Origin: Clostridiales bacterium
GTDB lineage: Bacteria; Bacillota; Clostridia; Oscillospirales; CAG-382
NCBI GenBank assembly: GCA_003452915.1
Contig: DMMZ01000063.1
Span: 5,047-15,941 of the forward strand
Reading direction: 5' to 3'
Length of the DNA stretch: 10,895 bases
The notes beneath the pieces were generated by a model. It worked only from the letters and a program-made list of their open reading frames with translations. It had not been told where the DNA came from and made no database searches. Of the stretch, positions 1 to 7,072 are shown one piece after another. The position numbers and the translations under genes are program-made. Positions within the stretch are counted from its first letter, which is position 1, and the number at the start of each line of letters is the position of its first letter.

Positions 1-833
1 CCACTTTCTTAAAGTTGTTTGACGGTGACGGAGAAAAAGTTCTTAAACTTGAAGACATGATAGCAGAGCATTTTGGTTTTGACGGTGTTTTTGATGTATC
101 GGGGCAAACCTATACCAGAAAAGAAGATATGCGTATACAGAATGTGCTTTGCGGTATCGCTCAAAGCGCTTATAAATTCTGTCAAGATATGCGACTTCTG
201 CAGAGTTTTGGCGAATTAGAGGAGCCGTTTGGAAAAAATCAAATAGGTTCGTCCGCTATGGCATACAAGAGAAATCCGATCCGCAGTGAGAGAGTATGCT
301 CACTTGCACGTTTTGTGCTTGCAAACTCGGTTAATGCTGACCTCACCGCATCAGTTCAGTGGCTGGAGCGTTCACTTGACGATTCGGCTAACCGCCGTAT
401 TTCGCTTGCGGAGGGCTTCCTTGCAATCGATAGTATTCTAAATCTACTTATAGATATTTCGAACGGAATAAACGTTTATCCCAAGGTTATTGAAAAAAGA
501 CTTGCAGAGCATCTTCCTTTCTCCGCAACAGAAAATATTCTTATGGAAGCAGTCAAAAAAGGTGCAGACCGTCAGCATTTACATGAGGTTATCCGTACCT
601 ATTCCATGGAGACCGAGCTTGCACGCAAGCAGGGCGAGGATATTTCGCTGATTGACAAGATAAAGAATGATGCAGACTTCAGGCTAAATGAAGAAGAGCT
701 TATTGCTATTCTTAAACCTCAGGATTTTATCGGTTTGGCACCTTATCAAACAGAGCATTTTATTACTGAAAAGGTTCTTCCTTTATTAAAGAATTTTGAT
801 GGGAAATTTTCCGATTCAATTATAAAAGTTTAA
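1..833 (+). CDS. purB: Adenylosuccinate lyase, C-terminal part (5' end outside the window)
   Basis: This is the 3' part of adenylosuccinate lyase, a cytosolic homotetramer of the fumarase/aspartase superfamily. It splits fumarate from SAICAR and from adenylosuccinate in de novo purine synthesis. The reading frame is open from the left edge (first full codon at base 3), so the true start lies upstream; the TTG at 15 is an internal leucine in a conserved stretch (TFLKLFDGDGEKV). About 276 residues remain of a protein that is usually near 475. The superfamily signature loop GSSAMAYKRNP is encoded at about 246-278; the residue before YKRNP is Ala where many homologues have Pro. The downstream RSER and the C-terminal helical region (ENILMEAVKKGADRQHLHE) match the ADSL C-terminal domain. 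The wording resembles the subfamily that includes the animal enzyme more than the B. subtilis PurB type; that is from memory and not aligned. The DUF1846 gene starts 13 bp downstream, which suggests cotranscription. Confidence 0.93.
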   Translation, partial: TFLKLFDGDGEKVLKLEDMIAEHFGFDGVFDVSGQTYTRKEDMRIQNVLCGIAQSAYKFCQDMRLLQSFGELEEPFGKNQIGSSAMAYKRNPIRSERVCSLARFVLANSVNADLTASVQWLERSLDDSANRRISLAEGFLAIDSILNLLIDISNGINVYPKVIEKRLAEHLPFSATENILMEAVKKGADRQHLHEVIRTYSMETELARKQGEDISLIDKIKNDADFRLNEEELIAILKPQDFIGLAPYQTEHFITEKVLPLLKNFDGKFSDSIIKV

Positions 834-846
834 AAGGGGTATATAG

Positions 847-2328
847 ATGCTAGAGGGATTTGATTGTAATAAATACGTCAAGCTGCAAAGCGAACATATA
901 AAAAAAAGAATCGCTGAATTCGGCGGTAAACTTTACCTCGAATTCGGCGGAAAGCTGTTTGACGATTATCATGCGTCAAGAGTTTTACCAGGCTTTAAAC
1001 CCGACAGCAAGATAAATATGCTTCTGGAGCTGGCAGATGATGCTGAGGTTGTAATAGCTATCAATTCATATGACATAGAAAAAAACAAGGTAAGAAGCGA
1101 TATCGGTATCACCTATGACCTTGATGTTCTGCGTCTTATTGATGCTTTCAGAACCTGCGGACTTTATGTCGGCAGTGTTGTTCTCACCCACTTCGCTGAA
1201 CAGCCTGCTGCAAACGCATTCCGCAAGAGACTGGAGTCCCTCGGAATAAAGACCTACAAGCATTTTAAAATTGAAAATTATCCTGCAAACATTCAACTTA
1301 TCGTAAGTGAAAACGGTTACGGCAAAAATGAATACATAGAAACAACCCGCTCACTTGTGGTTGTTACCGCACCAGGACCGGGAAGCGGAAAGATGGCTAC
1401 CTGTCTTTCACAGCTATTCCACGAGCATATGAGAGGTGTTAATGCTGGGTACGCCAAGTTCGAGACCTTCCCGATCTGGAATCTTCCGCTTAATCATCCT
1501 GTAAATATTGCTTATGAAGCAGCTACAGCAGATTTGCAGGATATAAATATGATAGATCCTTTTCATCTTGAGGCTTACGGTAAAACCTCTATAAACTACA
1601 ACAGAGATGTTGAGGTTTTTCCTGTACTAAGAGCAATGTTTGAGCATATTAACGGATTTTGCCCTTATAAGTCGCCGACAGATATGGGTGTAAACATGGC
1701 AGGATATTGCATAAGTGATGACGAAGCCTGTCGTGAAGCCGCAAAAGCTGAAATTATACGTAGGTATTTTGAAGCACTGTGTCAGGAACGCAGAGGTCTT
1801 GCAGGAAAAGAAGCTATATATAAAATAGAACTTTTAATGAAGCAATGCGATATTTCCACAGAGAATCGTAAAGTTGTCGAAGTAGCTATGAAACGCGCAT
1901 ATGAAACCAACTCTCCAACGGCTGCAATCGAGTTAGCGGATGGAAGAATTTTAACAGGCAGAACCTCGCCTTTACTTGGTGCTTCTTCTGCAATGCTTTT
2001 AAACGCATTGAAAGCATTGAGCGGAATCGATGATAATATAACTTTAATTTCACCGACGGTAATTGAGCCTATTCAGGATTTAAAGATTAATCATCTTGGA
2101 AACAGAAATCCAAGGTTACATACAGACGAATTATTAATCGCACTTTCTATTTGTGCAGTTAATGATAAAAATGCATATATTGCTATGGAACAATTAAAAC
2201 ACTTAAAGGGCTGCGAAATGCACTCGTCGGTAATTCTTTCCGAAGTAGACGTCAAGGTGCTTAAAAGGTTGGGTATTAATCTGACCTGCGAGCCTATTTT
2301 CCAGACCAAGCGATTATATCAAAAGTAA
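847..2328 (+). CDS. DUF1846 / UPF0371 family protein, function unknown
   Basis: A complete 493-residue protein of the UPF0371 (DUF1846) family, whose usual length is about 500; its biochemical function is not established. The ATG at 847 follows an AAAGGGG Shine-Dalgarno at 834-840. Recognisable family blocks are the N-terminal EFGGKLYLEFGGKLFDDYHA (from residue 24), then SDIGITYDLDVLRLID. A glycine-rich loop APGPGSGKM at residues 175-183 looks like a phosphate- or nucleotide-binding loop but is not a standard Walker A. Next comes GYAKFETFPIWNLPLNHPVN and a C-terminal half with TSPLLGASSAMLLNALK. No signal peptide or membrane segment is visible, so a cytosolic location is expected. The 13-bp spacing behind purB implies one operon, and a link to nucleotide metabolism is only an inference from that. 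No truncation or frameshift was seen. The family call is firm; the role is open. Confidence 0.9.
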   Translation: MLEGFDCNKYVKLQSEHIKKRIAEFGGKLYLEFGGKLFDDYHASRVLPGFKPDSKINMLLELADDAEVVIAINSYDIEKNKVRSDIGITYDLDVLRLIDAFRTCGLYVGSVVLTHFAEQPAANAFRKRLESLGIKTYKHFKIENYPANIQLIVSENGYGKNEYIETTRSLVVVTAPGPGSGKMATCLSQLFHEHMRGVNAGYAKFETFPIWNLPLNHPVNIAYEAATADLQDINMIDPFHLEAYGKTSINYNRDVEVFPVLRAMFEHINGFCPYKSPTDMGVNMAGYCISDDEACREAAKAEIIRRYFEALCQERRGLAGKEAIYKIELLMKQCDISTENRKVVEVAMKRAYETNSPTAAIELADGRILTGRTSPLLGASSAMLLNALKALSGIDDNITLISPTVIEPIQDLKINHLGNRNPRLHTDELLIALSICAVNDKNAYIAMEQLKHLKGCEMHSSVILSEVDVKVLKRLGINLTCEPIFQTKRLYQK

Positions 2329-2331
2329 ATA

Positions 2332-2434
2332 ATACTAATTCTCTTAATAAACAGTAAGAAAAATTCTTCAAAAAAGTCCATATATCAAAGACTTTTTCTT
2401 GAATTTATCATTGTTTCTAAAAAATAATTAGTAT
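2332..2434. repeat. Nested imperfect palindrome between the DUF1846 and MATE genes
   Basis: Nested inverted repeats fill most of this intergenic region. The outer arms are a perfect 9-bp pair, ATACTAATT at 2332-2340 and AATTAGTAT at 2426-2434. The inner hairpin pairs AAATTC (2361-2366) with GAATTT (2401-2406) and AAAAAGTC (2371-2378) with GACTTTTT (2390-2397), around an 11-base loop. It could be a weak, A+T-rich terminator for the purB-DUF1846 transcript, a leader structure for the MATE gene, or a small repeat element. It lacks a G+C-rich stem and a clean trailing U-run, so a terminator call is uncertain. Confidence 0.5.
2399..2428 (+). promoter_or_regulatory. Possible promoter for the MATE gene
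   Basis: TTGAAT at 2399-2404 and AATAAT at 2423-2428 are separated by 18 bp and resemble sigma-A -35 and -10 elements, about 50 bp before the MATE start codon. The region is very A+T-rich, so chance matches are likely. The -35 overlaps the right arm of the inner hairpin and the -10 overlaps the right outer arm. Confidence 0.3.
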
Positions 2435-2476
2435 AGGTCATTATAAACCATTTATTTTGGGGAATGGAATATTCTT

Positions 2477-3898
2477 ATGTTTGCCTATATAAAACGCTTT
2501 TTTACCGTAAACGGTATGGTGGGAAGGCAGGCGGTTTTCGGTGAACTGCCAAAAACTAAGGCATTATATTATAACCTGTTAAAAATAGCGTGGCCCTCAA
2601 TTCTAGAGGCTGTTTTGGTAGGCTTAGTATCCTTTGTTGATACAATAATGGTGTCTGATTTGGGTTCTTCGGCTATATCGGCAGTCGGACTTACTAATCA
2701 ACCCAAATATATGATTTTTGCCGTATTTTTCGCCTTGAATATTAGCGTTAATGCTATAGTCAGCCGAAGGAAAGGTCAGGAGGACAGAGAGGGTGCAAAT
2801 AAAACACTTGCACAGGCTTTGTCCCTATGCTTTATATTAGCAATTGTTCTATGCGGTGTCGGAATAATTATCGCAGGACCTTTTATGAGTCTTGCCGGAG
2901 CAAATCAGGATACTCTTGAGTATTCGACGATTTATTTCCGTATCGTTATGATAGGTATGATGTTCACAGCATTAAGCGGAGTAATTAACTCTGCTCAGAG
3001 AGCTATCGGTAAGACCAAAATAGCCATGACCTCCAATATAACAGCAAATCTAGTAAATATTAGCTTTAACTATCTGTTGATAAAAGGTAATTTTGGTTTT
3101 CCTGCTTTAGGTGTTACAGGTGCTGCAATTGCAACGATGATAGGTAATATTGTTGCTTGTTTTATGTCTGTAATGTCTGTATTAAAAAAGGATGGCTATC
3201 TTTTAATCAGAATAAAAGAATGTTTTTCGTTTAATCTTGACATTATTAAACCGATAATAAAAGTTGGCAGCGGCGCAGGTGTAGAGCAGATTTTTATCAG
3301 AATCGGATTTTTTATTTATGCAACGGCTGTTGCTAGACTTGGAACCACTGCCTTCGCAACTCATCAGATTTGTATGAATATAATAAACCTCTCTTTTACC
3401 TTCGGTGACGGTTTAGGAGTAGCCGCTTCGGCACTTATAGGACAAAATCTTGGTAGAAAGCGTCCAGATTTATCATATTTATACGGCAAGGCAGGGCAGA
3501 GGGTAGGGTTCTTTATTTCTCTTTCCCTTATGGTTTTATTTATTTTTGGCGGAGAAATGTTAATGCAATTGTTCACCGATCCCAAAGAAGCTGATTATAC
3601 AAAAATTTTAAAAGACGGAGTTATTATTCTCTATATAATCGCTGCTTCTGCTCCGGCACAGATATCACAGGTAATTTTCTCGGGCTGCCTAAGAGGGGCA
3701 GGGGATACCAAATATGTAGCTGTCAGTTCTTTGATTTCGATAGGAATTTTCAGACCGTTATTGACAATATTGTTTTGTTATCCATTTGGGCTTGGAGTTA
3801 TCGGCGCTTGGGTGAGTTTACTTATTGACCAATATACAAGACTTGCCTTATCCGCAACGAGATTCAGCAGCGGTAAATGGAGTAGGATAAAGTTATAA
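2477..3898 (+). CDS. MATE-family multidrug/cation antiporter
   Basis: A complete 473-residue integral membrane protein of the MATE (multidrug and toxic compound extrusion) family. The family exports cationic drugs, toxins or metabolites by Na+ or H+ antiport. The sequence is a succession of hydrophobic segments consistent with 12 transmembrane helices in two pseudo-symmetric halves. The N half begins near WPSILEAVLVG, with SFVDTIMV at residues 52-59. The C half begins near GSGAGVEQIFIRIGFF and carries the typical ASALIGQNLGRKR block at residues 317-329. The ATG at 2477 is preceded by GGGGAATGGA (2459-2468). It gives about 27 residues before the first conserved helix, slightly long, so a somewhat later start cannot be excluded. 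The gene stands alone between a nested palindrome and a strong terminator. The substrate cannot be inferred from sequence or neighbours. Confidence 0.93.
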   Translation: MFAYIKRFFTVNGMVGRQAVFGELPKTKALYYNLLKIAWPSILEAVLVGLVSFVDTIMVSDLGSSAISAVGLTNQPKYMIFAVFFALNISVNAIVSRRKGQEDREGANKTLAQALSLCFILAIVLCGVGIIIAGPFMSLAGANQDTLEYSTIYFRIVMIGMMFTALSGVINSAQRAIGKTKIAMTSNITANLVNISFNYLLIKGNFGFPALGVTGAAIATMIGNIVACFMSVMSVLKKDGYLLIRIKECFSFNLDIIKPIIKVGSGAGVEQIFIRIGFFIYATAVARLGTTAFATHQICMNIINLSFTFGDGLGVAASALIGQNLGRKRPDLSYLYGKAGQRVGFFISLSLMVLFIFGGEMLMQLFTDPKEADYTKILKDGVIILYIIAASAPAQISQVIFSGCLRGAGDTKYVAVSSLISIGIFRPLLTILFCYPFGLGVIGAWVSLLIDQYTRLALSATRFSSGKWSRIKL

Positions 3899-3908
3899 AA
3901 ATTGCAAA

Positions 3909-3940
3909 GAATGACGGGCGAAAACCCGTCATTCTTTTTT
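3909..3940. terminator. Strong intrinsic terminator, probably bidirectional
   Basis: A perfect 10-bp stem, GAATGACGGG (3909-3918) with CCCGTCATTC (3925-3934), encloses the loop CGAAAA and is followed by six T residues (3935-3940). It lies 10 bp after the MATE stop codon. On the minus strand the same hairpin sits just after the stop at 3945 and is followed by a less regular T-rich tail, so it probably also ends the six-gene minus-strand operon converging from the right. Confidence 0.93.
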
Positions 3941-3944
3941 AATA

Positions 3945-4817
3945 TTATAATTTTATTTCTCCATATTCGTTAAAGTAAATTTCCATTTCAGAATCCGATG
4001 AATCCTCTTTTATATCTTTCATTAATGTTAAAAATCCATTTGCTATTGTATCAATATTATCAGGATAACTAACGAATGATACTATCAACTTACTTTCAGC
4101 AGGTATGATGTTAGTTCTCTTCAATACTTCAAAATTTTCAACATTCTTTTTATAAATTGATTGTGCATTTTTTGAATCGCAAAAAGGAAAAACACCAAGG
4201 TAGTATTTTGTATCAAATTTAATAAACAAATCAGTATCCCAAAATAAATTCTTTTGAACATTATAATACGAATCTAAGAAAAATACTTTTTGTTCATGAG
4301 AGTATTTTTTTTCATCTATAAATTGTATTGTAGTGAACATTAAAGTTAAAGGGAAATTACCTTTTTCGGCTTTTCTTAACTCACCGCTTAAGTATTTAAA
4401 TAAGCTTATAGATATATTCTCTACATTTCTGTTCTTGTTTTTACTGATTAACTTTAATACTCTTTCCCGAAAAAAATCATCGGCAAAAGGTTTTATAATA
4501 ATATCACTTATTCCTTGATTAATGGCTTCATTAAAGAAGGATACTTTTTTACCTGATGATATTAATAAAATGGGAATTTTTTTTCTTGATACTTTATGAA
4601 TACAGGACATCCCAATAATTGCTTCTCTTTCTTCGCATTCGTCATCTATAATTACGCAGGAAAGGTTCGTTGATAAGTTTTCTATTTTTAAAAGACAATC
4701 AGCAATTGAGGTGCTTTCCAAAAAATTTATGGCTTTATCCTGAAAAAACAAGTTCTCTATTCTGTTATAAAGAAATTTACTTTTTATGTAAACCAAAATA
4801 TTTGCTTCTAATAACAT
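3945..4817 (-). CDS. Receiver-like protein fused to a degenerate GGDEF-like domain
   Basis: A 290-residue predicted cytosolic protein with no signal peptide or membrane segment. Residues about 5-125 look like a response-regulator receiver fold: CVIIDDE with candidate phospho-acceptor D58, LLISSGK with S87 at the Ser/Thr switch position, and GISDIIIKPF with the conserved Lys109-Pro110. The N-terminal acidic pair that binds Mg2+ is absent (ILVYIKS at 7-13), so phosphorylation is doubtful. Residues about 140-285 follow the GGDEF-domain pattern (LSGELRKAEKGNFPLTLMFTTIQF, then FIKFDTKYYLGVFPF, then LIVSFVSYPDNID). The GGDEF signature itself is replaced by FDTKYYLG at 201-208, so diguanylate cyclase activity is not expected. 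An AGGAGA site 5 bp before the ATG supports the start. It is the last gene of the minus-strand run, 26 bp after the PLP enzyme. It is visibly more A+T-rich than its neighbours. No histidine kinase or output DNA-binding domain is nearby; its role is unknown. Confidence 0.75.
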   Translation of the reverse strand: MLLEANILVYIKSKFLYNRIENLFFQDKAINFLESTSIADCLLKIENLSTNLSCVIIDDECEEREAIIGMSCIHKVSRKKIPILLISSGKKVSFFNEAINQGISDIIIKPFADDFFRERVLKLISKNKNRNVENISISLFKYLSGELRKAEKGNFPLTLMFTTIQFIDEKKYSHEQKVFFLDSYYNVQKNLFWDTDLFIKFDTKYYLGVFPFCDSKNAQSIYKKNVENFEVLKRTNIIPAESKLIVSFVSYPDNIDTIANGFLTLMKDIKEDSSDSEMEIYFNEYGEIKL

Positions 4818-4822
4818 TTTAA

Positions 4823-4828
4823 TCTCCT
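4823..4828 (-). promoter_or_regulatory. Ribosome binding site of the receiver/GGDEF-like gene
   Basis: AGGAGA on the minus strand lies 5 bases before the ATG at 4817. It is a much better Shine-Dalgarno than those of the genes just upstream, and it fixes the start of this gene in the short 26-bp gap. Confidence 0.8.
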
Positions 4829-4843
4829 AGAATTTTTTATTTT

Positions 4844-6073
4844 CTATACAATCATATGTCTTGCAGCAGATAGAATTCCATATTTACCGCTCTCATAGGT
4901 TAGTCCGCCCTGCATATATACAGTAAACGGTTCGCGGATAGGAGCATCGGCAGATAGCTCTATCGATGACCCTTGCGTAAATGCACCTGCAGCCATAACA
5001 ACCTCATCATTATAACCGGGCATAGCCCAACCTACTGGGACAACAAAAGAATCAACAGGGCTTCCTGCTTGTATTCCATGGCAGAATTTAAGTAAGGTAT
5101 CGGCATTTTTCAAATTAATCGTCTGTATTATGTCAACTCGTTTTTCGGTAGCCTCGGGGGATATATCAAAACCAAGCTCCTTGAACAAAGCAGCGGAAAA
5201 AACAGCTGTTTTTAGAGCCTGAGCGGTTGTGTGCGGAGCTAAAAAAAGTCCTTTAATCATATTTTTTGTCTGTCCGAGTGAAGCACCAACCTCTGTTCCC
5301 AAATTGGGAACTGACAAACGATAGGAAGCCAGTTCTACAGCTCTGGGATTACCTACAATATACCCGCCTGTTTCCGCAATTCCACCACCTGGATTTTTAA
5401 TAAGTGAGCCGACAAGCAAATCCGATTTAGGCTCATTTTCTTCGCAAAATTCACCGTAACAGTTGTCAACAACAAGATAAGCGCTACTGTTTTGCTTGAC
5501 AATATCATAGAGCTTATTTATTTCTTCATATGGCAGACTGCGACGTGACATATAGCCTTTTGAACGCTGAACAAAAACAACCTTTATACTTTTATCAGAA
5601 AGTAGAGTGTTTTTTATACCTTCGTAATCGAGTGTTTTACCGTCAATAAGCTCTACCTGACGATAATTTATGCCAAAATCCGCAAGCGAACCATCACCGT
5701 TTGCACCACCGAGTCCTATTACTTTGTCCAGCGTGTCATATGGCTTTCCTGTAACTGAATATAGTGTGTCGTTGGGTCGTAAAAGTCCGAACAAAGCGAT
5801 TCCGAGTGCGTGTGTTCCTGATAAAATATTATGCCTTGCAAAACCGCTCTCACAACCGAAAATTTGTGCGAAAAGCTTGTCGCACAAATCCCGTCCGTCA
5901 TCATTATAACCGTAACCGCTTGTAGGTATAAAATGTCGGTCAGACAATTTGTTTTCTGCAAATATCCGCAGTACCTTTTCGGTGTTTTTATATGCAATTC
6001 GGTCTATTTCGGCAAAAATATCTATAAGTTTTGCTTCGCATTCAGTAGCCAATAAATCTAAATTAATATTCAT
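4844..6073 (-). CDS. PLP-dependent methionine gamma-lyase-like protein ('aluminium resistance' family)
   Basis: A complete 409-residue member of the fold-type I PLP enzyme family known as methionine gamma-lyase-like or 'aluminium resistance protein' (B. subtilis YnbB is a relative). Members are annotated as Cys/Met-metabolism-type lyases, but the true substrate is generally unproved. Visible family features: ARHNILSGTHAL (79-90), the conserved DKVIGLGGANGDGSLADFG region, VVDNCYGEF with D203 as the likely partner of the pyridine nitrogen, and SLIKNPGGGIAETGGYIVG with K226 as the likely Schiff-base lysine. The C-terminal segment GGLTYESGKYGILSAARHM is typical of the family. The ATG at 6073 comes 3 bp after the stop of the upstream M42 gene, with only a weak ribosome site, so translational coupling is likely. 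In this operon it could degrade amino acids released by the peptidases; that is inference. Confidence 0.9.
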   Translation of the reverse strand: MNINLDLLATECEAKLIDIFAEIDRIAYKNTEKVLRIFAENKLSDRHFIPTSGYGYNDDGRDLCDKLFAQIFGCESGFARHNILSGTHALGIALFGLLRPNDTLYSVTGKPYDTLDKVIGLGGANGDGSLADFGINYRQVELIDGKTLDYEGIKNTLLSDKSIKVVFVQRSKGYMSRRSLPYEEINKLYDIVKQNSSAYLVVDNCYGEFCEENEPKSDLLVGSLIKNPGGGIAETGGYIVGNPRAVELASYRLSVPNLGTEVGASLGQTKNMIKGLFLAPHTTAQALKTAVFSAALFKELGFDISPEATEKRVDIIQTINLKNADTLLKFCHGIQAGSPVDSFVVPVGWAMPGYNDEVVMAAGAFTQGSSIELSADAPIREPFTVYMQGGLTYESGKYGILSAARHMIV

Positions 6074-6076
6074 TTA

Positions 6077-7072
6077 TTATTTTATACCATCTTCAATTAA
6101 AGCGGTTAATAAAGCGGAACAACCCTTAACATCTGCCATATCAACCATCTCAACAGGTGAATGAATATATCGTGTTGGAATGGAAATACATCCTGCGGCA
6201 CAACCAGCACCTGCAAGCTGCATAGATGAAGTATCAGTTCCGCCCATTAGCAAAACCTCGTATTGATACTCTATTTTGTTTTTTTCCGCAAGAGTGGTTA
6301 AAGCGTCAACAATTACTTTTGAGCAAATTACCGAATTATCCTTGATTTTTATTGCAGCACCACCGCCAAGCTTAACTGGCAGATTTTTTTCACCGGGAGC
6401 GTCCCCAGCGGTGGTAACGTCAAGTGCAACAGCATAGTCGGGCATAATCGTAAAAGCTGCAGTCTTTGAACCACGACAACCAACCTCCTCCTGAACGGTA
6501 AAAACATAATAAGTGTCATAGGCGAATTTTTTTGAATTGCGGGCAGCATCAACAAGAATAGCACAACCGATTCTGTCATCAAGCGCTTTGGCAACGTATC
6601 TGTTGTTCAATAATTTTTGGAAAACAGGAGTAACCGCACAGATATCGCCGATTTTTACCTTCTTCTCGGCTTCTTTTTTTGTCTTTGCACCTATATCGAT
6701 AAACAATTTCCCCATCTTGATATCCTCGGGCTTTGTATCCGAATCGATACAGAGAACTCCTGTTGTTCCATTCTTAAAGCGAACAGTATGAAAAGAAGAG
6801 TGAACAATATGAATTCCGCCGACATTAGATACCCTGATTATTCCGCTATCCTCAATATAAGTTACTACAAAGCCGATTTCGTCCATATGAGCGGCAAGCA
6901 TCAGCTTTTTATCGGAATTTTCACCTTTTTTAAAAACTATTAAGTTTCCCATCGGGTCAACTGTAATATTATCCGCAAAGGCTGCTATTTCATCTTGTAT
7001 TATATTTCTGAGTTCGCTTTCATCACCTGTGACTGAAAAAGCGGAGGTAAATTTTTTCATTAAATTATGCAT
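6077..7072 (-). CDS. M42 family metallo-aminopeptidase (third of three)
   Basis: A 331-residue M42 peptidase (the FrvX/YsdC/CelM and glutamyl-aminopeptidase family). These are cytosolic two-metal exopeptidases that usually assemble as 12-mers with tetrahedral shape; members have often been mis-annotated as endoglucanases. All expected metal-site residues are visible: H62 in AAHMDEIGF, D165/D166 in AKALDDRIG, E195/E196 in VQEEVGCRG (E195 the likely catalytic base), D218 in ALDVTTAGD and H304 in PTRYIHSPVE. The start chosen is the ATG at 7072, because an AAAGAGGG site sits 7 bases upstream and the alignment to the paralogues begins there. A longer form from a TTG at 7105 would add 11 residues encoded over the upstream gene. 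The gene overlaps the end of the preceding M42 gene by 8 bp. Peptide specificity cannot be read from the sequence. Confidence 0.93.
   Translation of the reverse strand: MHNLMKKFTSAFSVTGDESELRNIIQDEIAAFADNITVDPMGNLIVFKKGENSDKKLMLAAHMDEIGFVVTYIEDSGIIRVSNVGGIHIVHSSFHTVRFKNGTTGVLCIDSDTKPEDIKMGKLFIDIGAKTKKEAEKKVKIGDICAVTPVFQKLLNNRYVAKALDDRIGCAILVDAARNSKKFAYDTYYVFTVQEEVGCRGSKTAAFTIMPDYAVALDVTTAGDAPGEKNLPVKLGGGAAIKIKDNSVICSKVIVDALTTLAEKNKIEYQYEVLLMGGTDTSSMQLAGAGCAAGCISIPTRYIHSPVEMVDMADVKGCSALLTALIEDGIK

Noticed and set aside
916..950. Direct repeat of GAATTCGGCGG (916-926 and 940-950) early in the DUF1846 gene
   Set aside because: It encodes the two FGGKL copies of a block that I recognise as conserved in the UPF0371 family, so it is coding constraint and not a mobile or regulatory repeat.
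2329..2476. A riboswitch (for example guanidine or PRPP class) upstream of the MATE gene
   Set aside because: The hairpins are A+T-rich and none of the conserved riboswitch core motifs could be recognised.
5670..6164. Several plus-strand and alternate-frame open frames over the PLP enzyme gene
   Set aside because: They overlap a fully conserved minus-strand gene, have no ribosome sites and resemble no family.
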